DNA of 64,000 bases from NCBI RefSeq assembly GCF_002959965.1, contig NZ_PREV01000026.1, positions 968,501 through 1,032,500 of the forward strand, read 5' to 3'. Origin of the DNA: Microbulbifer pacificus. GTDB lineage: Bacteria > Pseudomonadota > Gammaproteobacteria > Pseudomonadales > Cellvibrionaceae. The notes under the pieces were generated by a model. The model saw nothing but the letters and a program-made list of their open reading frames with translations, was not told the DNA's origin and ran no database searches. The translations under genes and the position numbers were made by a program. This document shows, one piece after another, positions 29,649 to 41,200 of this stretch. The first letter of the stretch is position 1. The number at the start of each line of letters is the position of its first letter.

Positions 29649-30752
29649 TCACAAATCCCGCAGAGGACTTTCGGACCAGGGCGAAGTAAAAAGGCGCTCC
29701 ACATCGCCTCTGGAAACCGTCTCCAGGGAGGCGGGCTGCCACCGGGGATTCCGGTCTTTATCAATCAACAGTGCGCGAACCCCTTCCTTTACCTGGCCGC
29801 TGCTACACATATTCACCGCCAACGCCAACTCCATCCGCAACACATCGGCCAGCGACATATGCCGCGCGCGACGCAATTGCTCCCATACGATCCACGCCGT
29901 CAGCGGACAACCGGCCTTGAGGGTTTTCGCCGCGCGCAGCAGCCATTCATCATTCCCCTGGAAGTTCACGATGTTACGGTACACTTCGGGCAGCGTTGGG
30001 GCGTCGGTGAGATTCTGAATTGCGTCGTAGTGGGCGCGCACGTTGGATGGTGGGCGGGCGGGCTCCTCCATTTCCAGCGACTGCACAACGCGACTGACGA
30101 GGGTGCGATTGTGTTCCACATCGCTGCCAAACGGCTGTGCCGCGAGCGTCGCGCTCAACGTTTCTTTGCTCTCGCTCGGCAACAGTCTGTCCGCCATGCC
30201 GCAGTAGAGGGCATCTGCACCATTGAACTGGGCGCCGGTAAGACCGAGAAACAGGCCTGTGCGACCGGGCATGCGATTCAGAAACCAGCTGCCGCCGACA
30301 TCGGGAAAAAGGCCGATGGTGATTTCGGGCATGGCCATGCGGGTGGTTTCGGTGACGATGCGGTGGCTGGCGCCGCTCATGATACCTATGCCGCCGCCCA
30401 TGACGATGCCGCTGCCCCAGACGACAATGGGTTTGGGGTAGGTGTGGATACGGTAGTCGAGGCGGTATTCGCGACTGAAGAATTCCTCTACAAACCGGCT
30501 GGCACGCGGCTCCTCATAGCTGCCGGATTCCCGGTGAAGTGCCACTACATCGCCGCCGGCGCACAGGGCTTTGTCCCCTGCCCCGTCGATCCAGATACAG
30601 GCGATGGTGTCGTCTTTCTCCCACTCGTCCAGCTGTGCGGTCATCCGGTCGATCATGTCGAGATTGAGGGCATTGAGGGCTTTGGGCAGATTGAGCGTCA
30701 ATTTGCCGAGAGCGCCCTGGCGTTCAGCGATGACGGGTGCTTCCTGGGTCAT
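29649..30752 (-). CDS. 3-hydroxyisobutyryl-CoA hydrolase (enoyl-CoA hydratase/isomerase family)
   Basis: The 367-residue product has the crotonase fold with the hydrolase signatures KALCAGGDVVALHR, PKPIVVWGSGIVMGGGIGIMSGASHRIVTE and MPEITIGLFPDVGGSWFLNRMPG. The long C-terminal helical part (NIVNFQGNDEWLLRAAKTL...SPLTAW-like SCPLTA region) is also present. It hydrolyses 3-hydroxyisobutyryl-CoA in valine breakdown, feeding MmsB. The frame extends 20 codons upstream; MTQEAPVIAERQG follows a GGGAA site and is the likely start. Confidence 0.88.
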   Translation of the reverse strand: MTQEAPVIAERQGALGKLTLNLPKALNALNLDMIDRMTAQLDEWEKDDTIACIWIDGAGDKALCAGGDVVALHRESGSYEEPRASRFVEEFFSREYRLDYRIHTYPKPIVVWGSGIVMGGGIGIMSGASHRIVTETTRMAMPEITIGLFPDVGGSWFLNRMPGRTGLFLGLTGAQFNGADALYCGMADRLLPSESKETLSATLAAQPFGSDVEHNRTLVSRVVQSLEMEEPARPPSNVRAHYDAIQNLTDAPTLPEVYRNIVNFQGNDEWLLRAAKTLKAGCPLTAWIVWEQLRRARHMSLADVLRMELALAVNMCSSGQVKEGVRALLIDKDRNPRWQPASLETVSRGDVERLFTSPWSESPLRDL

Positions 30753-31405
30753 ACTGGTTCCCGGTTGTCTGGTTTGGGGCAAAGTTAAACACAGATGGGT
30801 TGGTGGTGGCATTACCTCCTTCTTCCCTTCAAGTTCAGTGGTCCGTTTTTAAGCTGGCCCGGTGGTGACGAAGCACTGGGGATGGGTTGAGGGGGGCGCC
30901 TAGCTCGTGCCTCGCAAGGGGTTTACCGGTAGCAGTGCCGCCACCAAACAATCCAAGAACTTCCGCAGGACCCACGAGCAGAAACACCCCAAAAACCCAG
31001 GTTGAAGTTTCTCGCCAACCTGATAACTTGCGCCCAAATTCTGACCGACTGGAATCGAGCTCTAATGGCTGAATATGGGAATCTACCCTATTAAAACTAC
31101 GTTAAGTATTGAGAAAGCATTGAAATTTCAGTTAAAAATAGGGGTTTTTGTCCCACATATAACTAGTAAAAGCGTAAAAATTGGGAACTCTTAGTATATT
31201 TAGTTAACTTTTAGTTATGTTGTATGCCAAAAGTTAACTTTTTAGGAGCTGGAATCCAGCCGTGCCAACAACCAGGTGTTCTAGGGTTTGCAGCCTGATC
31301 ATGAGGGCGTTTGGTAGGGACATTTCTATATAATAGAACCCTGGTGTCCCCGTCTGAAGATGCCCCCTTGAGCTGGACTGATCGAGTATTGAGGTTTCAT
31401 GGGGC
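30753..31405. other. Intergenic region entering the AT-rich accessory segment
   Basis: About 650 bp with no recognisable gene. Composition drops to AT-rich from about 31,030. A 10-bp perfect inverted repeat GTTAACTTTT / AAAAGTTAAC (31203-31212 and 31229-31238) lies in the AT-rich part. The boundary of the IS3 remnant follows. Confidence 0.5.
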
Positions 31406-32215
31406 TGTAATCCCCCCATTTTTAACCGCTCGTATTAGCAGAGAATTAGCCCACCTGTAGCAGTTGGGCTGGAGGTACTCCGCCGATAGCGGGATTCGGC
31501 CGCTCATTATTGTATTGCCACAGCCACTGAGTAGCTAATAGCTGGGCATGGGCAACGCTGGTGAATTCGTGCAGATCAAGCCATTCGTGTCTGGCCGTCC
31601 GATTGAATCGTTCAATGTAAGCGTTCTGAGTTGGCTTCCCGGGCTGGATATATATCAGCGTTATTCGCTTTTCGTTCGCCCACTCCACCAGTGCCTGAGA
31701 GATGTACTCTGGTCCATTATCGCAGCGAAGGGCGGCGGGCTTACCACGCCATTCAACGATCTGATCCAGTGCCCGTATCACCCGTGCCGAGGGCAGCGAC
31801 AAGTCGACTTCGATGCCCAGCCCCTCGCGGTTATAGTCATCGATGACATTGAACGTACGAAGCGATTTTCCGCTGACGAGCTGATCGCTCATAAAGTCCA
31901 TTGACCAGACCCGGTTCGGAGCCGTCGGTACATCCAGTTCGCCGGGGTAATCTCGCTTGATCCGCCGTCTTGGCTGGATGCGAAGGTTTAGCTCCAGTTC
32001 ACGATAGAGGGGTATACGCGTTTGTGATTCCAGCCATAGCCTTTTACGTTACGTAGATACATAGAGCACAGCCCGAATCTCTACCGCTTGTGGGTCTGCG
32101 TCAGCTTAAGCAGCCAGTCAGCGATGACGCTGTTCTCGCTTATGCCGTAAACCTCGCAGGCCAGCCGTTTCCGACCAACCGAGGCATACTCGTGTCGCCA
32201 GTGCTACCTTGGCCG
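31406..32215 (-). mobile_element. IS3-family element remnant (orfB part and right end)
   Basis: Read leftward, this holds the orfB transposase of an IS3-family element. Recognisable pieces are the YLRNVKGYGWNHKRVY and YRELELNLRIQPRRRIKRDY region, then an open DDE part at 31446-31901 (MDFMSDQLVSGKSLRTFNVIDDYNREGLGIEV, CDNGPEYIS, IQPGKPTQNAYIERFNRTAR, WLWQYNNERPN). Frame breaks and a stop interrupt the upstream part and orfA is missing, so it is inactive. The right terminal end is probably TGTAATCCCCCCATTTTTAA (plus strand, from 31406). A second remnant of the same element lies inverted at 44675-45089. The left limit near the TpsA stop is approximate. Confidence 0.85.
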
Positions 32216-32264
32216 CGGACCAATCGCGAGCCAAGGCTCCCGGTAAAGATTCAACGCCACTGCT

Positions 32265-35200
32265 TCACAGTCTGGTCTCTTCCGATGTGGCCGCTTTCCT
32301 TTTAGTTGCTGGAGCCTCATCCTGAATGTCCTGCGAGGCTCGAAGCTCAACCTCAAAATCCTCGGGCCGCGGTGCCTGAGCAAACGGATCGGAAGCCACC
32401 CGTGTTCGACGCAATTCGAGCATCGCTTCAAATCCGCGCGCAACCGCCTGATCCAACACGGCCTTTGTCTCAGGATCATCCCTGAAGCCATTGATATACG
32501 CACTGTAGTCTGACTTGAATTTCGAAATGTCCGGCTCGACCGTCTGATGCCCCGTAAGGACACCGTGATTCAACGTCCCCTCTGTCTGGTTCAGCGTCCA
32601 CAGCATTTCGTGCAACGAGTGTCCACCATCGTATGTCAGGAACATAGCAGCGCCCAGCATCGCATGATTTAAATCGATACCTGCTCCATTTTTATTCGCC
32701 TCATTCACATAGTGGATGATCAAGTTTGTCGACCCTGAAACACCGCTTCCGAAGGGGATGCCGTTTTCAAGTTCCAGCATCGCTTCAGCAGTCGGCTTGT
32801 CTGCTTCATTCCTACCAGACAGCTCCGTTAAGCGCTCACTGTCCGGGTAAATCGGTTCATTCCACAATGTAGGTCGCGTTGCTAGGCTCCCGTCTACAGG
32901 ACCACTGGCCGCCTCTGGTTGATGCCCCAGCGTGAGGCCAGCTGTCCGACTCAAGGGTATTATCTTTGCCCGGGTATCCGGCTTTGCCGCACCTATGTTC
33001 GGCTTATGCCGGCCAACGGCAGACTGGAGCACATTCTTGTAGTTGAGATCCGCCTCCTGCACACCAGGCAATTTAATGCCGCCTTTGCGGAAACCGGCGG
33101 CCATTTTCACCGCTAGGAAAGGTCGTGCGATCACATCCGCGCCATTCTGTACCGGCCTGTTCAACATTGCCTGCAATAGCTCCTTACCTTGCTCAACGGC
33201 CTGCCTTTGCTTATCTGTGTACCCAGCCGGATCTACGTGATTGCCGGGAAATTTTAGTGACATGAACTCCTTGTATTCAGAGTTATTCTTCTCGAATTCG
33301 GCATCCCAGAAACGTTGGGCGTCCTTTTCCAGCAGCTCCTGCACAGAGTCCAGCGCCCCCCCCAAATTTTCATTGCTTTCATTATCCGCAATGGACTTCG
33401 ACAAGGCGGCGCCAAGCTGATCCATGGACTTCTTAACGCCTTCCGGTGGGTTGCGCACTAGATGGTCGACCATCGCCGTCTCGAAAGTACGACCATAGAT
33501 ATTGTCATACAAGCGCGTCGCCGGTGGCTGCTTGTTCGGACCATAGCCGGCAAGTTCGCTGTCCAGGCGCTCGGCCAACCCCTTCAGCTTCTGACTTTGT
33601 GCATCATCGACGTTATCCAGTGACGCCACGGCATCCTTCAACATCGACTGCACATCACTGGCCTTCAGATCATGTCGCAGCCACTGGCGTTCGGCACTGT
33701 CCAGCAAGCTCTCCAAAGAAGTACGGGTGGGATCGGGCGGCAGCTCAGCGATGGTCTGCTGCAACCCAGCCATCCAATTCGTGGAAACTTCGGTCGGCAC
33801 CCGGTCCATATCGCGCGGTGCGGGACTCACTGGTCTCTGGGCTTCAGCGACTAGCTTTGAAAGAGTGGCAGCGACCGCTGCCAACTCCTGCCCAGCAACC
33901 TTCTGCTGGAACTCTTTCGTCACCAAACCGTCAATCCGTGACTTCAGCGCGTTAAACGTAGTATCACCGGAAAGTGCATTCTCGTATCTGTCGAAAGTCT
34001 TGCTCCACACCTGTTCCCAGGCTTTCGCCGTTTTGGGCAACCCTGCCACTGCCTGGAGCTTAATTTCGTCACTAAGTGATTTCCAGTTTTCTTGCAGACT
34101 AGCTCTGGCTTCGGCTGTAGGCGCGTTAGCGATGGCAGAAAATGGAGGAGCTTGGGATATTGCACTGGCAATTGCTGTTCTTTCATTTTGTATAGCGAGC
34201 TTCTCTAATTTCCCATTCCGAACCTCATCCAAACGCTGCTTCAGCGCCGCAAACTCTGCAGCCGACACGCTTGACTTATTTCGGTCCAATTCATTCTTCA
34301 CCCACTTGGTCAGTTGTTTAGTATTGTTGCCCGATACGGATGGAGACAATTTATTTTTAGGCAGGGGCCGCAACACCAAACTCACTGTGCTGTCCTCTTC
34401 GGGATCAATCTGCACTGTGTTTTCCAGAGAAGTGCCGGCCAAGTTTTCCACAGCCTGTACTGCATTGGCATCGTTAGCTACCTGGACAACTGGCCCATTA
34501 CCACTCCCGCTTTCAACATCGCTCCCCACGCCGCGTACGGACTCACCTTCCTGACGGCTCCCTCCGGGTACCGGGACAATCCGTGTCCCCTCCTGATCGA
34601 CTTCTCGCACAGGCGCACCATTCTCACTGTCTAACGCCACATCCACCGAGGTGGAGGGCAATATTGATTCCCTATGACCCGAATCCAGTGGAATGGACGA
34701 GTCGCCAGTTTCTTGCCCCGATGCTGTAACCTCCATGTCGTTCGCGGGGGAAAAGTTATCGGATACTCCATACTGTTCTGCCGCCCGCGCACCGTCATCG
34801 ATGACATCTCCACCATCCGACAGGCCAACAGTGATGGTTTCCGGTTGAACCAAACTCTCGCTGTTACCAGCCATGAACTCCTCGGGCGCTCGCCTCGATG
34901 GCGCCGCCTGCTCAGGCTCCCCCCCGGACACCGCCGATGGGGTCACCTCTCCAGGCGAGGGAAGCGTTTGCGTCGGTGCTGGAGGCACATACGCCAAGCT
35001 ATCACCACCCCGCTGGCTATCTGATACAACGCTGGTTCGCCGCTCCGGCCGATCAATGCTACTGCGCCTCTGGACATTTGCGGTGGGCTGCCCGGATTCT
35101 CCTCTACCGAGCTTGCTCTTTACTGTGTTCTTGAGGTCCCTGGCACCGTCTACATCAACGCTCGCCTCGAAACGGGTGCCTGCGATCTTGCGGTCCTCCT

Positions 35201-38200
35201 GGACTATCACCAACTGATCCTTGTCCTGATTGTATTCACCTACCGTATTGCCCGCGTTGACGCTGCCTACCGCGATGGTGGCATTCTGTTCGGCCTTGTA
35301 TTTGATCTGATCTACCCGCTCCGCCTGAATGTTGGCTGTGGGCAGACCTGTCTTGCTCACACCGCCGCCGCCGCCGTAGAAGCCACCATCCTTGTCGTGG
35401 TAATCCTGCAGCTTCTCGGTGGTCAGCGTGCCATCTACCTCGACACTGCCCGCCCCCGTTTCCGATACGATATGTGCGCCTTTCAAGGTGGCGTCACCGC
35501 CTACCTTCAGGTTGAGCAATTCGGAGGCCTTGATACCAGATTGTTTCGCGGTCTTGGCGTAGTTATCCCAGCTCTGGCCGCCGCCGCCATCCGCGCTAAT
35601 GGTCGGGGCGACGATGGAGGCGGTGGTCACTGCGGCGCCAACGGTGACACCCCAGTTGCCTTTTGTGGTCGTCGAGCGTTGGGTGTCCTGCACACTTTCA
35701 ACGAGAGTATTGCCGGCGATGTCCACGTCCACAGTCCTGCCCTCGATATTGCCACCTTTGATATCGAGGTCACCCTTGCCCTTTACCACGACGTTGCCGC
35801 CAGTAATCGAGCTGTTGGTGTATTTGGTTTCCGTGGTTTCGGTTTTTTCTAGCGATCCGTTGTAGCCTGTGGACAAACCGACACCGGCACCGGTGGGTGC
35901 AACGCTTGCGCTCAGAGTCGCCTGGGCCTGGTGGGATTCGCTGGCTTCCGTGGTTACGGTGCTTTCCTTGGCAGCGTTGATCGCTATATCTCCGGCGACG
36001 TCCAGAACAACTTCTTTGTCACCCCGTATTTCCACTCCGTTCAGAGTGACGTCACCACTGGTGCCACCATCCTGCCGAGTGCGGAGACTCACGCTGCCGC
36101 TGGAGGTGATCGAACTGATGTTTTCCTTGCGGGTACTCACGCCACTGCTGGTCTTGGTGTGTTCACCGCCAACACCCACGGTGGCACTGCCGAGGTCGTT
36201 GAACGCCAGGTTGGCGGCATCGGCCGCGGCGCTCAGGGCAGTCAGACCAGCGTCAACTTCCATACCCTCGTGCTTCGCCTTGTAAGCAGTGTCAGCATGT
36301 TTGTCCACTACGGTAAGCACTGAGCTGGCACCATCCACAGTCGCACCGATAAAGGTGCTTTCCTCCTTGAATTTATGCGTGATGATATCTTCATATTTGG
36401 TGGTGGCAATTTCTCCAGCAACGATATCAATGGCAGCATCCTCGCCACCGGTAACTGCGATATCTGCACCACCGAAGTCGAAGGTTTCACCCACATCCAC
36501 AACGAGCTTCTCTTCAAAGTTCAGTTGAGCGTTGGTGTAAGTCTTGCTTTCGGTGCTCTCTTCCCGAGTAATACTTTCAAAGCCGACACGGCCACCGATA
36601 CCGGAGTTCAACGGGGCGCGCCCTTTACGTGGTGGTGCTCCGTTCAGCACCTTGCTGCTTTTGTATTCACCATCGGCATAAACGCCGGCCTCGACACCCG
36701 TGGCGCCGCCAACTGTAGCTTCGGCGCCATTGCCCGCCACACCGACATGCCCACCAATTTTAAGCTGGTTGATCTTTGTCTTGGTTTCTTCATGGGCATA
36801 GTCCGCCGCAGCCTCGATCGTGAAGTCTCCACCCGCAGTGATTTCACCCTCTTTACCACTGTACTCGCCCCCCACCAAGCGAATATCTTCACTGGCGTCC
36901 AATTTTAGCTTGCCACCAGCCTGAATCACGGTGCCAACGGCTGTTGCTGACACCTTGACGGTGTCGGTAACCGCCGAGCCCAGCACGGCAATATTCGCGT
37001 CCTGTGTGCGCTCGGCATCCACCACATACAGAGTCTCGCTGGTGATGTTTCCACCCGCCTCCAGGTTGACGTCATTGCCTGCAAGTGCTGTGGCAGAAGT
37101 CAGTTCGACGTCGTCACCCGCCGCAATGGAGAGATCGTTGTCAGCAAAGACGCCACCACCCTGAATGGCAATATTGCCGTCTTCGTCGAAACCCGCGATG
37201 CCACTGATCGCCACGTCGCCGCTTTCCGCCTCGAGGTTCACATCCCGACCGACGATATTTCCGCCGATATTGCGGATGTCACCGCTTCGGGAAACCAAGT
37301 CCACCCGATCATCTTCACCCGCGCCGCCGATGATCAGGGCGTGCTGACCCCCACTGTTGATATCGCCCTCGGCCGTGATTGAGACAGAGCCCACACCACG
37401 GATCAGGCCGTTGCTGTTGCGCAGAGAGTCCACGTCCAACTGCACGCTGCCACCCGCGTCTACCGTGGCCACCGCACTGGCATCAGCTTCCAGGGCCGCG
37501 AGGGTGTCAGTAGCCAGGTAGACCTTTGGTACCAGCAGGGTCTGGCCATCCACTTCTTCCCACACGTACCAAACGATATCCTGCTGCAAACCAGCCAGCT
37601 GTTCGGCACTCGGCTCGGCACCCACCTCAAGGCCCAACTCCGACGATACGATGCCGGCATTCTGGAATAGGTAGGACACCAGGTCCGCGCCCTGAAGGCC
37701 TCCACGGGTGAAGTAGCCACCTACCGCAGACTCGACCTGGTCGCTGATCAGCTTGGTGGTGAAGTAGTTATCCCCCAGCACCAACACGGTGAAGTCCGGG
37801 TCATAGCCCACCAGTTCGAAGAAATGCTCGGTGCCAAAATATTGGCTCTGATCGATAAATTCGAGCCGGGTCTCATACTTCGGCGCTACCTTGGAGGGGG
37901 CGGGATCGCTAAGCAGCAGGAAATCCTGGAACGACGAACTGGGCTCAAACAGGCCGTTGATACCTGCCAACTTCTTAACTCCATCCAATAGGTCGAGGCC
38001 GTCGGAAAAATCGCGGCGGTTGAACTCGATATCAACCTGAGGCACGGCGACATCGACTTCCTGATCACCAATATCGACTTTTTGTGTTTCCTGCCGCTCA
38101 AGCCAGCTTGAGCTATCCGTAGCGCCTAAATCGAGGCTGCCGCCGGTCTGTATGATATCGCCGCCGGCGATCATTCCAGCACGTTCGCCCGGATAGAATG

Positions 38201-41200
38201 CAAAGGCCCCACCCACGTTCTGACGTTTGGCCTGCCATGCGGAAACAAGTGCGTCATAGCTCAGGCTTCTCCAATCCGCACCAAATAACTCAGCGAATAC
38301 CATATTGCTAAACGGACTTTGAACCACCTGCTGCAAAACCGGAGCGATATGGTCAGTGCTTCCCATATATGCCCCCCAAACAGTGTGCTGCTGACGGCCC
38401 TCACCGAAAGCAAAGTCCAGGAATTCCCGCAAACTGTTAAACGTAAATTCTTTCTCATACCACGATAACGCGGCCTTCACACCCATTTGAAGTTTGATGG
38501 TGGTTGGGCGATCGAGATAACTTGCAAGAGACTCTTCCTTCGAGGCAGTATGGTTTTTTACATTACCATTCACTTTCAAGTCCCGCCCCGCAAGTATCTG
38601 CCCCCCGAGGTTATCAACCAGAGGCTTATTATCATCGGTGTACAGCTTTTTCTGATTCAATAGAATATCGCCACCGGCTTGAATTTTCGCTTGTACGGCC
38701 GAAAGTTCAGAAGCCAAGGTATCCAGCTTGATGTCCAGTAAATAGCGGTCATTACGACAACAGTTCAGGTTTACCCAAAACTCCCCCAAATTACTCTCGT
38801 TACCGTTTTTGGAAATCGAGCCCTGCACTTTCGCCGAATTCGCCAGCCGATCTGTATCAATGCTGAGATCCCCTTCTGCGACTATCTCGCTGGCCACAGC
38901 CTCGCCATCACTACCTATGACCACTTGGTTATCAACCAGTTGGGCCTCAATAGATACATCTCCGTGTGCCCAGAGATATCCTCCTTGGTTCAACAGCGAT
39001 TTGGTATAGACATAGTCACCCGCTTTGATGTCCCCCCCGGCCCAGATCAGCGCACGAAGCTGGTTGGTGATGGATTCAGCCTTCAAGGTGATATCCTTAC
39101 CGCTGGCCAGCGTGTTCATATTGATCAGGTCTCTAGCGGCGTCTAGCACAATGCTGCCAGCGTTCTGTAGCTCACCTACAATAATGTCAGATGCCGACTT
39201 CATCGTCAGAGTGCCCATTGCGAACCAGGTACCCTCATTCTTGCCCTCCTCTTTCAGGTGCAAGGATTGCTCGCTCTCGACCGACACATCGCCATTGTTG
39301 CTAGTAACTTTACCGGCATTGTCCACCCACTTCGCTTTGATTCCAGCCAGCTCACCACCGATGAATTCTGCATCCTGTGCATTAGTAAACCCCTCCCCGC
39401 TCTCCACCTCGAGTTTGCCCAGGGAGACCATGCTACCGCGGTTCTCTATACTGCCCTTGGCTTTGAGACTCAGCTCTACGCCCGTCTGCCCCAAAATTTC
39501 ACCCCCGGCGGTATTCACGATACTGCCAGTAGTATCGACATTCAGGGCATTCCAGACGGCCATAGTGCCGGCGTTCTCCAAACCGCCCTCTCTCAAAGCG
39601 AGTACCAACTCAAGGAAATCTATATCACCCTCATTGCGTATACCTCTCGCACTCCACGTGCTAGTAGTCCCGCCATAGATCTCTGCCTCATCCAGGATTT
39701 CAATAGTTTCAGCGTCAAGATCTAAAGTGCCATTGCTCTGGATCTTCGACTTACCGGCACTCCTCAGCATGCCGCCAGCGCCTAACTCTATACTGCTCCG
39801 GGCGGAAAGAAGCGCCTCCCCGAGGTTGTGTATATCCCCGCCTGCATTAAGGTTCAATGCCTCCCGGGCTTGTATTACTCCCTCATCCTGATTGACGATA
39901 TCTAAACCCGCCGTTATCGTCACGCCACCACGCACACTGTTCAGCTGGCCGGAATTTGTTAGCGCTTCCTCCAGCTGAAGATTGAAGTTATCTTCCGCCT
40001 GCAGGTTGCCACCTGCGGCGTTTTCAAGATTCTTTGCTGCTATGTTCAAGGCGCCCATTGATTTCACATTGCCGGCATTTGTTAGATCCGCCCCGGCCTG
40101 AACCTGCATTCTTGCGCCCGACTCGATACTTCCACCCTTCGCATTCGAGAGCTTTTTAATATTGAGCAGTACCTCGCCCTCGGCCAAGAGAGCGCCATCG
40201 TTGGCTAAGTCGCCCTGCGCTTCCAGAGTCAGAGCCTCTCCGGCACTGACCAACCCTTGATTACCGAAATCTCCACCAGTGTTCAGGTTGACGTCCTGCC
40301 CCTGCAACAAACCGGTATTATCCAAGTCGCTGCCTGTGTGCAGAGCAAGATTACCGGAGGTCCGCACAAAGCCATCGACATTGGACAGCTTACCGGTAGT
40401 GACGATCTCTATATTACTTCCCGCATCCTGCGCTTGAAAAATCCCAGCGCTTTTCGCCAGCAGCTCCCCCGCTTCTAGCTTTAGGCCACCATCGCTGTAC
40501 ACTTGAGCTGAGGAAATGAGCCGATCGTACGGCTTACTTTTACCTTCTGAATCACGCGCTACATAAACCCCATTTTCCAGCGCAACAGTCACTCCTGGAA
40601 TCTCATTGCCGGCTGCATCCAACACATAAAGGTGGCCGATAATCTCGTATCGACCCGCCACATCGACATGCAAACTGGAAAGATCCGAAGCCCCGCCCTC
40701 ACGGCCAGCTACAATATCAGCGTCATCCTGCCGTATTTCCGCAGCCTTTACCGACACCTGCCGCCCCTGCAGATCTCCTTGCACTCGTGCCAGCCCCGAG
40801 GCTTCCAGGCTCAACTTGTTTCCTGCCCTGACACCCTGGCTGGAGGAGGTGACATCAACATTGTATCCCTCTAGAAGTGCGTCCCTTCCGGACTGCGCCT
40901 TACCCAGAGACAAATCCGCGTCTGCGGAAACTCGTAGGTCCTGACCTGCCAGCACTTGCTGAACATCTATTTGCGCCCCTCTCAGGGCAACATCGCGTTG
41001 CGATTGGGCATTAGAAATCGTCAGCTGCCTTTCTGCCGCAATCTGCAGATCCTGCCTCGCTAGTGCCTGATCGACAGCGATCTGCCGCCCCTTCAGCATG
41101 ACATCGCGTTGCGATTGGGCGTTAGTAATCGTTAGCTGCCCATCTGCTGAAATTTGCAGATCCTGCTGTGACAGCAGCAGCCCCTTGTGGCGCACTCCTA

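Noticed and set aside
31234..31419. Small leftward frame of about 61 residues next to the IS end
   Set aside because: It spans the IS boundary and shows no recognisable content.
32265..33000. Standard CdiA-CT toxin module with CdiI
   Set aside because: No VENN-type motif and no small gene after the stop; the following DNA is an IS3 remnant. Kept only as a hypothesis for the C-terminus.
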